Origin: DATEPR01 sp036491115
Lineage (GTDB): Bacteria; Actinomycetota; Actinomycetes; Mycobacteriales; Pseudonocardiaceae
Length of the DNA stretch: 64,000 nucleotides
Direction of reading: 5' to 3'
Assembly (NCBI GenBank): GCA_036491115.1
Contig: DASXCQ010000058.1
Location: forward strand, 62,001 to 126,000
Below are positions 9,024-17,182 of the stretch, in pieces (the first letter of the stretch is position 1; the number at the start of each line of letters is the position of its first letter). The notes under the pieces were generated by a model. The model saw only the letters and a list, made by a program, of their open reading frames with translations, did no database searches and had not been told where the DNA came from. Made by a program: the position numbers and the translations under genes.

Positions 9024-9782
9024 ATGCCGAAGCCGACGTTCGCGCCGCTGCACGAGGATCTCGTGTTCCACGGGCCGCTGTCGCAGGCCAGAGCGAACAC
9101 GTTGGTCGGTTCACTCGGCCCGCTGGCCGGCCGGCACCTCGTCGACCTCGGCTGCGGGTGGGCCGAACTGCTGTTGCAGGCGGTCGCCACCGACGCCACC
9201 GCCACCGGCCACGGCCTGGACACCGACGCGACGGCGATCGAGCACGGCCGGGCGAACGCGGCGCGGCGTGACCTCGCCGACCGGGTGACGCTCGAGGTGG
9301 GCGACGCCGGCGCGTGGTCGGGTGGTGCGGACGTGCTGGTCGTCAACGGCGCCACCCAGGTGTGGGGCGGCGATCCGGTGGTGCACACCGAGAATGCGCT
9401 GGCCGCCGGGCGACGGCTGCTGCGGCCGGGTGGGCGGCTGCTGCTGGGTGAGTGCTACTGGCAGCGCGAGCCGACCGCCGCCCAACTGGAGATCATGAAG
9501 ATCCCTCGGGCGCAGTACCGGGCACTGCCGGACCTGGTGGATCTGGCGCTGGCGCACGGCTACCGGATGTGGTGGCTGTCGCGGGCGAGTCACGACGAGT
9601 GGGACGAGTTCGAGAGCCGGCACGCGTTGGCATGGGAGCGGTGGCTGGCCGACAATCCCGGTTCCTCGCATGCGGCCGACGTTCAGGCGCGCGCCGACGG
9701 GCACCGCGCGGCGTGGCTGCGCGGCTGGCAGGACGTGCTGGGCTTCGCCTACCTGACCCTGGCGGTCCCGTCAGCCTGCTGA
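9024..9782 (+). CDS. Class I SAM-dependent methyltransferase
   Basis: 252 residues from ATG, with GGTGAGG upstream. Motif I is LVDLGCGWAELLLQAVATDATATGHGLDTDATAIEHG, followed by VTLEVGDAGAWSGGADVLVVNGATQVWGG and LRPGGRLLLGECYW. The C-terminal half (PDLVDLALAHGYRMWWLSRASHDEWDEFESRHALAWERWL) is that of a conserved actinobacterial methyltransferase group of unknown acceptor. It starts 74 bases after the LacI remnant, whose loss may have removed its neighbours. The short gap includes a near-palindrome AGCGGATATTCGCT at 8974-8987. Confidence 0.85.
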   Translation: MPKPTFAPLHEDLVFHGPLSQARANTLVGSLGPLAGRHLVDLGCGWAELLLQAVATDATATGHGLDTDATAIEHGRANAARRDLADRVTLEVGDAGAWSGGADVLVVNGATQVWGGDPVVHTENALAAGRRLLRPGGRLLLGECYWQREPTAAQLEIMKIPRAQYRALPDLVDLALAHGYRMWWLSRASHDEWDEFESRHALAWERWLADNPGSSHAADVQARADGHRAAWLRGWQDVLGFAYLTLAVPSAC

Positions 9783-9806
9783 AGCACCGGTGGCATCATC
9801 GGTGGG

Positions 9807-10385
9807 GTGCCGATCATCGTTGAACCAGCTCAGCGCCCCGGTTGGCTGAGCGACCGCGACCAGCCCCACATCGACGTCGACGAGCGCCTGACGCTGCGGC
9901 CATGGCGCGACGAGGACGCGCCCCAGGTGCGCGCGGCCTTCGACTCGCCGGACATCCAGCGCTGGCACATCCGCCGGATGGACACCGACGCCGAGGCGCG
10001 GGAGTGGATCGCCGCCTGGTCGACCAGATGGGCAGCCGAAACCGCCGCTAGTTGGGCCATTGTGGACATTTCGACCGATCGACCGGTCGGCCAGGTGGGG
10101 CTGCGGGACATCTCACTGTTCGACGCCACGGCGGCCCTGTCGTACTGGGTGTTGCCGTCGGCGCGGGGTATGGGTGTCGCGCCACGGGCGACGGTGGGCC
10201 TGGCGCGGTGGGCGTTCGACACGATGGGCCTGCAGCGGTTGGGATTGAACCACTCCACGCGGAACGAGCCATCGTGTCGGGTCGCCGGCAAGGCCGGATT
10301 CGACTGGGAAGGGACGCTGCGCGCCGCCGTGCGGCACGCCGACGGCTGGCACGACATGCACGTGCACGCCCGAGTGCGCGCTTGA
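9807..10385 (+). CDS. GNAT family N-acetyltransferase (RimJ/RimL type)
   Basis: 192 residues from GTG. The fold order is visible: LTLRPWRDEDAPQVRAAF (beta1-alpha1), WAIVDISTDRPVGQVGLRDI, then LSYWVLPSARGMGVAPRATVGLARWAF carrying the acetyl-CoA loop (RGMGVA in place of the usual RGKGYA), and the LNHSTRNEPSCRVAGKAGFDWEG ending typical of RimJ/RimL proteins. It should acetylate a protein N-terminus or a small amine. It follows the methyltransferase by 24 bases and could be in one transcript with it. Confidence 0.88.
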   Translation: MPIIVEPAQRPGWLSDRDQPHIDVDERLTLRPWRDEDAPQVRAAFDSPDIQRWHIRRMDTDAEAREWIAAWSTRWAAETAASWAIVDISTDRPVGQVGLRDISLFDATAALSYWVLPSARGMGVAPRATVGLARWAFDTMGLQRLGLNHSTRNEPSCRVAGKAGFDWEGTLRAAVRHADGWHDMHVHARVRA

Positions 10386-10419
10386 CCTCGACCGCACTCC
10401 AGTTCCTGGCGTCGACCAC

Positions 10420-11117
10420 ATGACGTCGACGACAGTGGGCCTGATCACCGGTGGCAGTAGCGGTATCGGTGCCGCGACAGCGCAACGCCTCCTGGCGCGC
10501 GGTGACTCGGTCGCCATCACCGGTCGCTCGCCACAGCGCCTTGCCGTGGCGGCCGAACGGTGGGGACTGCTGGACCGGCCGCTCACCCTGACCGGGGATG
10601 CCGCCGATCCGGACACCGTCGACGGTTGGGTGCGGGCCTGCCTGGAACGCTTCGTACGGCTCGACATCGCCGTCGCCAATGCCGGATACGGACTGCCGGC
10701 GGGCTGGCGCACGGTGATCCGCGGCTGTGGCCGGGGATGGTCCTGACCAACGTGCTCGGACCCGCGTTGCTGATCCACTACGCCGCTCCGGCGCTGCGCT
10801 CGACACACGGCCAGGTGGTGCTGATCGGGAGCGCGGCAGGGTTGTCGCCGACGGCCGGCAACCTCTACGGCGCCACCAAGTACGCCGTCACCGGGTTGGC
10901 CGAGAACGCGCGCCGCATGCTGACCGACGACGGCGTGGGAGTCACGCTGGTCGCGCCAGGGCGGGTGCACACCGACTTCTGGGCCGATCTCGGCACCCCC
11001 GACCTGCCGAACATCGATGCGCGCGACGTCGCCGACGTCATCGTCTTCGCCCTGGACCGGCCGGCCGGGGTCGACGTGGGCACGCTGAGCGTGCGACCAC
11101 CCCGCTCGCCCATCTGA
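10420..11117 (+). pseudogene. SDR family oxidoreductase, frameshifted
   Basis: The first part (10420 to about 10697) has the cofactor loop TGGSSGIGAATAQRLL and VANAGYGLPAG. The second part, starting GLAHGDPRLWPGMVLTNVLGPALL, carries GSAAGLSPTAGNLYGATKYAVTGLAENARR with Ser, Tyr and Lys in place, and is in the other frame. A single-base change near 10695-10700 would restore one protein of about 232 residues. All catalytic residues are preserved on the two sides, so the break is either recent or a sequence error. It lies 35 bases after the GNAT gene and 1 base from the convergent TetR stop. Confidence 0.78.
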
Positions 11118-11118
11118 G

Positions 11119-11703
11119 CTAGTCGGGTTCCGGGAGGACGGTGCGCACCATGCGGCGCACGGCGGCGGTGTCCGGCGGGGTGCCCTCGCGGCCGGCGAAC
11201 AGCAGGTGGCCCGCGCCGATCAGGGTGGCCGCCAGGGTGTGCACGTCGGCGTCGGGCGGGACGCGGCCCAGGAACTGCTCGTCGATGAGGTAGGCGGCGA
11301 GCATTGCCGTCGCCTCGGTGAGCACGGGCACACCGGTCGGCCGGATCTCGCGCAGGCGGGCCCGCAGGTCGTCGCGGAAGGTGATCAGGGCGACGATCGC
11401 CACCGCGACCGAGCCGAACAACTCGGTCAGCGCGCCCACCAGGTTGTCCACCACGGTGCCCGTCCCGGCGGCTGCGCGCAGCACGGCCGACTGGCCGTCG
11501 ATCCTGGCGACCCGGTCGGCCACCAGTTCGGTCAGGAACCCGTCGAAGTCGGCGAAGTGCCGGTGCAGCACGCCTTTCGCGCAGCCGGCCTCGGTGGTGA
11601 CGGCGCGGCTGGTCAGCGCGTGCGGGCCGTCGCGGAGCAGGACGCGTTCGGCAGCGTCGAACAGTTGCTCGCGCGGGTCGCGGATGTGCACCCCCGTGGG
11701 CAC
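11119..11703 (-). CDS. TetR family transcriptional regulator
   Basis: 194 residues from GTG, preceded by GGAGGGAG. The N-terminal helix-turn-helix reads LFDAAERVLLRDGPHALTSRAVTTEAGCAKGVLHRHFADFDGFL, the standard TetR_N pattern; the C-terminal ligand domain is not assignable. It is divergent from the methyltransferase at 11754 and the intergene is filled by two 16-18 bp palindromes, so it very probably represses itself and that gene. Confidence 0.92.
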   Translation of the reverse strand: MPTGVHIRDPREQLFDAAERVLLRDGPHALTSRAVTTEAGCAKGVLHRHFADFDGFLTELVADRVARIDGQSAVLRAAAGTGTVVDNLVGALTELFGSVAVAIVALITFRDDLRARLREIRPTGVPVLTEATAMLAAYLIDEQFLGRVPPDADVHTLAATLIGAGHLLFAGREGTPPDTAAVRRMVRTVLPEPD

Positions 11704-11724
11704 GGATCTCCCTCCGATTGATAA

Positions 11725-11762
11725 GTGGGCGCGTGCCCACCTATAGTGGGCGCATGCCCACT
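11725..11762. promoter_or_regulatory. Tandem palindromic operator for the TetR regulator
   Basis: Two near-identical perfect palindromes: GTGGGCGCGTGCCCAC (11725-11740) and AGTGGGCGCATGCCCACT (11745-11762). Their centres are 21 bp apart, about two helical turns, so two repressor dimers would sit on one face of the DNA. The second palindrome includes the possible ATG start at 11754. Placement between divergent TetR and methyltransferase genes supports the operator call. Confidence 0.85.
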
Positions 11763-12542
11763 ATATCGCCGGAACCGCATCACAACCGGCCGATGGCGGA
11801 GTCGTTCGGCATCCACGCGGCCCGCTACGACCGCACCCGACCCACCTACCCGACCGCCATGGTCGACCGGATCGTCGCCGCCAGCCCCGGCCGGGACGTG
11901 CTCGACGTGGGCTGTGGCACCGGGATCTCGTCCCGCCAGCTCCAGGCGGCGGGCTGCCGAGTGCTCGGCGTCGACGTGGACGAGCGGATGACCGAGTTCG
12001 CCCGGCAGAGCGGGGTGGACGTCGAGGTGTCCACCTTCGAGGACTGGGATCCGGCCGGCCGCACGTTCGACGCGGTCGTCGCGGGCCAGGCGTGGCACTG
12101 GGTCGACCCGGTCGCCGGTGCCGCGAAGGCCGCGCGGGTGCTGCGTCCCGGTGGCCGGTTGGCGTTGTTCTGGAACGTGTTCGGGCCGCCTGCCGAGGTG
12201 GCGGAGGCGTTCAACGCCGTCTCCCGCCGGGTGACACCCGACCTGCCCGGCCTCCCGGTCGGTGCCGGCGCCGACGGCTACTCCCGCCTGCTCGGCGGCA
12301 CCACAGACGGCATCCGCGCCGCCGGTTTCCACGAGCCGGACGAGTGGCGCTTCCCCTGGCAGCACACGTACACGCGGGACGAGTGGCTGGACTTCGTACC
12401 CACAGCGGGCACCCACACGCGGCTCCCACCGGACACGTTGCAGGCCCTGCTGGACGGCTTCGGCGCCGTGATCGACGGGTTCGGCGGCAGCTTCATGATG
12501 CTCTACACCGCGCTGGTCGTCACCGCTAGGCAGCCGGACTGA
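11754..12542 (+). CDS. Class I SAM-dependent methyltransferase
   Basis: 262 residues if started at ATG 11754; family members normally begin at the later ATG 11793 (MAESFGIHAARYDRTRPTYP), which has only a weak ribosome site. Motif I is VLDVGCGTGISSRQLQAAGCRVLGVDVD, followed by VVAGQAWHWVDPVAGAAKAARVLRPGGRLALFWNV, the Methyltransf_11 pattern of ubiE-like proteins. The acceptor is unknown. Expression should be under the divergent TetR gene. Its end overlaps the convergent PNPOx-like gene by 17 bp. Confidence 0.87.
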   Translation: MPTISPEPHHNRPMAESFGIHAARYDRTRPTYPTAMVDRIVAASPGRDVLDVGCGTGISSRQLQAAGCRVLGVDVDERMTEFARQSGVDVEVSTFEDWDPAGRTFDAVVAGQAWHWVDPVAGAAKAARVLRPGGRLALFWNVFGPPAEVAEAFNAVSRRVTPDLPGLPVGAGADGYSRLLGGTTDGIRAAGFHEPDEWRFPWQHTYTRDEWLDFVPTAGTHTRLPPDTLQALLDGFGAVIDGFGGSFMMLYTALVVTARQPD

Positions 12543-13449
12543 CCGGCGGGTTGTGCGGTGAGGGCAGCACATCGCCGGCACGGACCGCCAGCGGCGCCGC
12601 CTCGACCACGTGCGCGGGGTGGAACCGGACCCGGCGGCCGGTGCCGTCGTCGTCGCCCGCCGATCCCGGTGCGATCCACTCCAGTTCCGCGGTGCCGGAC
12701 AGGTGCAGGGTGCGGCCGGTGGCGAAGTCGACGAACAGCAGTGCCGCCTCGGGGTCGACCGCGAGGTTGCCCAGGCTGTTGAACATGTTGTTGCCCGCGT
12801 AGTCCGGCCACCACAGGTCGGGGCCGTCGGTCCGGACGAAACCGGGCCGGCCGCCCTTGTGTGATGCGTCGGCGCCCCGGGTCGGGTGCACGGTGCCGAG
12901 GAAGAACGTGTCGACGCCGTGGACGAACGCCTGCTGGGCCGGGGTGAGGCTGTCGCCCTCCCGCGCGGTGGTGGCCGCGGTGGTGCCGGCGACCGGTTCG
13001 AGCACGCGTTGCTGGATGTAGGACGGGCAGTTGCCGTACGCCTGGTCGACGTCGACGGTCAGGCCGTGCCGACCGGCGGCGGTCAGCGTGCCGTTCACCC
13101 GCAGCCTGCGCCGGATCGCGAACTCCACCGCGATGAGCCCGACGGGCTGGCCGGTCGGCGGCGACCGCAGCGGGTCGGTGTCGGCCGGCCTGCCGTGCAC
13201 GTCGAGCGTGGCGCCGTGGCCGTCCAGGAAGCCGGGCGGACCGAGCAGTGGCGACGTCCACAGCCTGCCGCGCTCGTCCCGCGCGGTGAGCACGGCGAAC
13301 TCGCGCCGCGCCAGGAACGCGGCCGGCCCGCCGTCCAGCCGGGCCGGGGCCAGCATCCGCACCAGGCGGGCCGCGCCGCCGGAGACGCCGGCGCGCCGTT
13401 GGATGTCGAGTTCGCCGTCATGGAAACCGCTGAACGTCCTGGTGGTCAT
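12526..13449 (-). CDS. Pyridoxamine 5'-phosphate oxidase (flavin-binding split barrel) family protein
   Basis: 307 residues from ATG MTTRTFSGFHDGELDIQRRAG. Two split-barrel halves can be seen: EFAVLTARDERGRLWTSPLLGPPGFLDG (51-78 region) and PGFVRTDGPDLWWPDYAGNNMFNSLGNLAVDPEAALLFVDFATGRTLHLSGTAELEW. Central YGNCPSYIQQR is typical of this family. It probably binds FMN or F420 and is of unknown reaction. Its start overlaps the upstream CGNR gene by 32 bases, an unusually long overlap that implies coupled translation. Confidence 0.83.
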   Translation of the reverse strand: MTTRTFSGFHDGELDIQRRAGVSGGAARLVRMLAPARLDGGPAAFLARREFAVLTARDERGRLWTSPLLGPPGFLDGHGATLDVHGRPADTDPLRSPPTGQPVGLIAVEFAIRRRLRVNGTLTAAGRHGLTVDVDQAYGNCPSYIQQRVLEPVAGTTAATTAREGDSLTPAQQAFVHGVDTFFLGTVHPTRGADASHKGGRPGFVRTDGPDLWWPDYAGNNMFNSLGNLAVDPEAALLFVDFATGRTLHLSGTAELEWIAPGSAGDDDGTGRRVRFHPAHVVEAAPLAVRAGDVLPSPHNPPVSPAA

Positions 13450-14056
13450 GCCTGGTCTCCGTCCTGGCGGCACGAGTGCGCTGGTAGTGGCGGGCGACGC
13501 GCATCCGGTTGCCGCACACGTTGGCGGTGCACCACTGGCGTCGGGTGGTCTCGGCGAGGAAGAGCATCGAGCAGGTGGGGTTGGCGCAGCGCCGCAGCCT
13601 GCCCAGCCGGTCGGGCGAGGACAGCAGCTCGATCGTCTCGCGGGCGATGGCGGCCAGCGCCGCGTTGCCGCCGAACTCGGCGTGCCAGCGGGTCTCGGCG
13701 TGCCAGTCGCCGATGTCGGCCGTCAGCCGGACGCTGGTCGGCACTGCGGCCGCGGCGGCGTTGACGTCCTCGATCGAGGTGGGGCGGGGGGCCCGGCGCT
13801 CCAGGTGGGCGTCGAGCAGGTCGCGGACCGCCGTGCGCAGCCGGCGCGCGGCCGCCGGGTCGGGCACCGCGGATTCGGGCAGGCGGGCCAGCTCGACCCG
13901 CCACCAGGCGGCGGCCTGCGCCGGCGCGGCCAGCAGGTCGGTCTCGGGGTCGGTGGCGGTCATCAGCGTGTCGGCGAAGTCCAGCGCGACCAGCGGCTCG
14001 CCGCCCATGGGAAAGCCGTGCCGCTGGAGTTCGCCGAGTGTCGCATCAACGCTCAC
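13418..14056 (-). CDS. CGNR zinc-finger (ABATE-domain) regulator
   Basis: 212 residues from GTG. The N-terminal ABATE domain (LVALDFADTLMTATDPETDLL, AAWWRVELARLP) is followed by the CGNR zinc finger: CANPTCSMLFLAETTRRQWC then CGNRMRVARHYQR, giving four possible Zn-ligand cysteines. These proteins are considered stress-related transcription regulators, usually next to the genes they control. Here it leads an operon with the split-barrel protein and faces the SDR at 14166 across 109 bp. Confidence 0.9.
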   Translation of the reverse strand: MSVDATLGELQRHGFPMGGEPLVALDFADTLMTATDPETDLLAAPAQAAAWWRVELARLPESAVPDPAAARRLRTAVRDLLDAHLERRAPRPTSIEDVNAAAAAVPTSVRLTADIGDWHAETRWHAEFGGNAALAAIARETIELLSSPDRLGRLRRCANPTCSMLFLAETTRRQWCTANVCGNRMRVARHYQRTRAARTETRHDHQDVQRFP

Positions 14057-14067
14057 GAACTCATGTT

Positions 14068-14154
14068 AACCATTAGGCACACGTCTCGCCAGTGATATAC
14101 GACGCACTTGCCATCAGTTACTAACGCTTCTATCGTCATCACAAACATTAGCCA
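14068..14154. promoter_or_regulatory. Direct repeat in the CGNR/SDR divergent promoter
   Basis: AACCATTAGGCA (14068-14079) and AAACATTAGCCA (14143-14154) match at 10 of 12 positions, 75 bases apart, in an AT-richer intergene between the divergent CGNR and SDR genes. They may be binding sites for the CGNR protein; this is inference from placement only. Confidence 0.35.
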
Positions 14155-14165
14155 AGGAGGCTCCG

Positions 14166-14882
14166 ATGTCCGCATCGCTCGAGGACCGCACCGTGCTCGT
14201 GGTGGGCAGGGACAGCGGCATCGCCCGTGCCGTGGCGCTGGCGGTCCGCGGCCGGGGCGCGCGGGTGGTCGTCGCGGGCCGGGACGGCGACAAGCCGGCC
14301 AAGTCCTACGACGACCCGAACATCACGGCCGAGACGGTCGACCTGACCGACGAGGCCAGCATCGAGGCACTCACCGGGCGGCTGGACCGGGTGGACCACG
14401 TCGTGTCGACGGCGTCCGCGCGGGCCAGGGGCCAGGTCGGCGACCTCGCGCCCGACACGATGCTGCAGTCGTTCGACACCAAGGTGATCGGCCCGATCCT
14501 GCTGGCCAAGCACCTCGCGCCCCGACTGCCGCGCGACGGCTCGTTCGTGTTCTTCTCCGGATCGTCCGCGCGCAAACCGGCGATCGGCGTGCTCGCCGTC
14601 GCCGCCACCAACGCCGCCGTCGACGTCGTCACCCGGTCGCTGGCCGTGGAACTGGCGCCGATCCGGGTCAACGCCGTGTCACCGGGCACGATCGACACGG
14701 GCGCCTACGACGGACTCGGCGAACAACGCAAGGCCGAACTGTTCGAACACCGCGCCCGGACCAACCCGGTGCGCCGAATCGGCACGGCGGAGGACATCGC
14801 CGACGCGGTGGTGTTCGCGCTGACCAACACGTTCCTCACCGGTGTGTCGCTGGCGGTGGACGGCGGCGAGCCACTCGTCTGA
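14166..14882 (+). CDS. Atypical SDR family oxidoreductase
   Basis: 238 residues from ATG with a perfect AAGGAGG site. It keeps an altered cofactor loop (VVGRDSGIARAVAL), VVSTASA in place of NNAG, FFSGSSARK, and LAPIRVNAVSPGTIDT. At the catalytic position the sequence is AVAATNAAVD, so neither the Tyr nor the Lys of YxxxK is present. Such atypical SDRs are known and may have a different mechanism or a binding role. It is likely controlled by the divergent CGNR gene. Confidence 0.82.
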   Translation: MSASLEDRTVLVVGRDSGIARAVALAVRGRGARVVVAGRDGDKPAKSYDDPNITAETVDLTDEASIEALTGRLDRVDHVVSTASARARGQVGDLAPDTMLQSFDTKVIGPILLAKHLAPRLPRDGSFVFFSGSSARKPAIGVLAVAATNAAVDVVTRSLAVELAPIRVNAVSPGTIDTGAYDGLGEQRKAELFEHRARTNPVRRIGTAEDIADAVVFALTNTFLTGVSLAVDGGEPLV

Positions 14883-14959
14883 CGGCCGCCGCCTGTGCGC
14901 AGAACACCTCGCGCAGTACGGTTGAGCCGATCGACTTCGACGAACCGTGGAGGTACCGG

Positions 14960-15709
14960 GTGCGACGCGTGGACGTGCAGATTCCCACTCCGGACGGACT
15001 CAGCAACGGCACACTGCACGTCCCGGACGGCGACGGACCGTGGCCCGGCGTGGTGATGTTCCCGGACGCCGGTGGCCAGCGGGAGACGTTCCGGCAGATG
15101 GGCGACCAGATGGCCGGCATGGGATACGTGACGCTCATTCCGGACATCTACTACCGGGCAGGCGAATGGGCGCCGTTCGACGTCGCCACGCTGTTCAGCG
15201 ACCCCAACGAGCGGGCTCGGCTGGGCACGCTCACCAGTGACCTGACCAATGCCAACATCGTCGCCGACGCCGGTGCGTACGCGGCATTCCTGCTGGCCAG
15301 GCCCGAGGTGGGCGGCGCGGCGATCGGCACGACGGGCTACTGCCTCGGCGGGCGCATGTCGATGGTCGCGGCCACCGGGCTCGGCCAGACGATCGGAGCG
15401 GCGGCGTCGTTCCACGGCGGCCGGCTGGCCGTCGCCGACGACGAGAACAGCCCGCACCTTGCCGCGAGCGGCATCGCCGCCACCGTGTACGTAGCGGGTG
15501 CGAAGGACGACAACTCGTTCACCACCGAACAGGCCGGCCTGTTGGAACAGGCGCTCACCGACGCGAACGTCGCGCACACCGTCGAGTTCTACCCGGCCCA
15601 CCACGGTTTCGCCGTGGCCGACAACCCCACCTACGACGTGGAGGCCGCCTCCCGCCACTGGGAGGCGCTGGGCGCCCTCTACGGTGATCGGCTGGCAACC
15701 GGCGCCTGA
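14960..15709 (+). CDS. Dienelactone hydrolase family protein
   Basis: 249 residues from GTG with GGAGGT five bases upstream. The alpha/beta-hydrolase triad is visible: nucleophile Cys128 in GTTGYCLGGRMS, Asp183/184 in VAGAKDDNSF and His215 in YPAHHGFAV. A Cys nucleophile is characteristic of true carboxymethylenebutenolidase-type enzymes, which open lactones in chlorocatechol-like pathways. No such pathway is next to it, so the substrate is open. It follows the atypical SDR by 77 bases on the same strand. Confidence 0.9.
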   Translation: MRRVDVQIPTPDGLSNGTLHVPDGDGPWPGVVMFPDAGGQRETFRQMGDQMAGMGYVTLIPDIYYRAGEWAPFDVATLFSDPNERARLGTLTSDLTNANIVADAGAYAAFLLARPEVGGAAIGTTGYCLGGRMSMVAATGLGQTIGAAASFHGGRLAVADDENSPHLAASGIAATVYVAGAKDDNSFTTEQAGLLEQALTDANVAHTVEFYPAHHGFAVADNPTYDVEAASRHWEALGALYGDRLATGA

Positions 15710-15770
15710 GCTTTCGCCGTGCGTGAAACGACCCCGGCCGGGCGCTTCGCCATGGCACGATCGGGATCCG

Positions 15771-15905
15771 ATGGCACGGCAGGGCGAGGCGGTGCTGCGG
15801 CGCCGGGGCGGCCTGTGGTGGGACCGCGAGTTCCGGCTGCCGTGGCTGGGCGAGACCACCAGCAAGGTCGGTAGCAACGTCACCACGGTGGCGTTGTTGG
15901 GAACC
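15771..15905 (+). pseudogene. MFS transporter N-terminal remnant
   Basis: The frame from ATG 15771 gives LWWDREFRLPWLGETTSKVGSNVTTVAL, the cytoplasmic start and first transmembrane entry of EntS-like MFS exporters (typically REFRLLWLGQTTSxLGSxVTTVALP). Homology stops there; the frame continues as low-complexity sequence that overlaps the next gene. Only about 10% of a transporter is left, so this is a truncated remnant. Confidence 0.6.
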
Positions 15906-15949
15906 ACGATCGGTCTGCGCCAACCGGTCCGAGCTGGGGGAGGCAACGT

Positions 15950-16558
15950 ATGGGGGACGATCCCAGGCTGCGCCGCTACGCCTGGCAGCTCGAGTTCAGG
16001 CTGCAACCGTATCCGGCCCGGTACCTGAGCTACGTGTACCACGCTTGGGACAACCTGCCGGGCATCCAGATCGCGGGACTGAACCGGCTGCGGGTCCATC
16101 TGGGCACGGTCGGCGACTCGACCGACGTCCCCTACGCCGACGCCCACGCCCTGGTCGAGGCGGTGACGGAACGCATGCGCAGCATCGAGCAGGCGGACGT
16201 GGACGTCAGCGGCATCGTCCACCGGAACGGCCGGTTGGTGCTCCAGGTTCGGGACAGTGCCCTGCTGGACACCATCGCCGACGTCATCCGGTCCTGCGCC
16301 GACGCCATTCCCGGCCTGCGCCCGGACATGGCCACCGACCGGCACTGCCTGCTCGCCCTGGTCGACACCGACGAGGCCGCGGCCCGCGCCCTGGACGCCC
16401 TCACCGAGGCGAACCTACGGGACCAGGTCGAACAGGTGCACGTCCGGCAGATCACCCACGTCCTGCTGAACGACGTCACCTTCACCATGCCCATCTGGAC
16501 CCACCTCGACCAGGTCCGGCTCGCCGACACCGCCGACAGCACACAGGTGGCAGGCTGA
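15950..16558 (+). CDS. Conserved hypothetical protein
   Basis: 202 residues from ATG with GGGGGAGG upstream. The sequence (RRYAWQLEFRLQPYPARYLSYVYHAWDNLPGIQIAGLNRLRVHLGTVGDS) is rich in aromatic residues near the start and has regular alternation of strands and helices. RVHLGTV and ITHVLL loosely recall the paired HxT motifs of 2'-5' RNA ligase-like proteins, but the catalytic residues are not there, so I do not assign it. No signal peptide or membrane segment. It sits directly after the MFS remnant and converges with the amidohydrolase gene. Confidence 0.7.
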   Translation: MGDDPRLRRYAWQLEFRLQPYPARYLSYVYHAWDNLPGIQIAGLNRLRVHLGTVGDSTDVPYADAHALVEAVTERMRSIEQADVDVSGIVHRNGRLVLQVRDSALLDTIADVIRSCADAIPGLRPDMATDRHCLLALVDTDEAAARALDALTEANLRDQVEQVHVRQITHVLLNDVTFTMPIWTHLDQVRLADTADSTQVAG

Positions 16559-16561
16559 GCC

Positions 16562-17182
16562 TCAACCGCCGATCAGTCGCAGTGCCGTGTCGAGCGACAG
16601 CACGTCGGCGTACTTGGCTTCCAGGTCAAGGAGATTCGCCGCCTGGATGCGGTCGTCGCGGTCGCCGCAGGCGTCGGCGACCACCAGCGGACGGAACCCG
16701 TGTTGCAGCGCGTCGGTCGCGCTGGCGCGGACGCAGCCGCTGGTGGTGAGGCCGCAGATGAACAGGGTGTCCACGCCGGTCGCGGTGAGCGTGGCCGCCA
16801 GGGACGTGCCGTGGAAGGCGCTGGCGTACTGCTTCGTCACCACCGTCTCCCCCGGCTCCGGCCGCGGCTGCGCCGGGAAGTCGCCCAGCGGGCTGCCCTC
16901 CTCGAACACCTTCAGCGACGGGATCTTCCGCATGAACAGGCCGCCGTCCGCGCCACCCGGCTGGTAGCTCACCCTGGTGAACACGACCGGCAGCCCGGCG
17001 GCACGACCCGCCGCCACCAGCCGGGCCGCCGCGGCGACGGCGGCCTCGACCGGTGCGCGCAGCGGCGAGCCGTCGGCCAGGTACGCCCGCACGATGTCCA
17101 CGGCGAGCACCGCGGCCTGGCGGCCGACCCCGAGCCGGCCGCCGAAACCGGACTCCCGGTAGCCGGCGGCCAGGTCGGTCAC
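16562..17182 (-). CDS. Isochorismatase-family cysteine amidohydrolase (N-carbamoylsarcosine amidase-like)
   Basis: 206 residues. GTG start overlaps the hydantoinase B stop (GTGA). The Asp-Lys-Cys triad is present: Asp29 in LAVDIVRAYL, Lys117 in VVTKQYASAF and Cys150 in GLTTSGCVRASATDAL. The GLTTSGCVRAS motif and the ending ANLLDLEAKYADVLS resemble N-carbamoylsarcosine and maleamate amidohydrolases. These release ammonia (and CO2) from carbamoyl or amide substrates. Coupling to HyuA/HyuB suggests that it acts on their product, as in the N-methylhydantoin route. Confidence 0.87.
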   Translation of the reverse strand: MTDLAAGYRESGFGGRLGVGRQAAVLAVDIVRAYLADGSPLRAPVEAAVAAAARLVAAGRAAGLPVVFTRVSYQPGGADGGLFMRKIPSLKVFEEGSPLGDFPAQPRPEPGETVVTKQYASAFHGTSLAATLTATGVDTLFICGLTTSGCVRASATDALQHGFRPLVVADACGDRDDRIQAANLLDLEAKYADVLSLDTALRLIGG

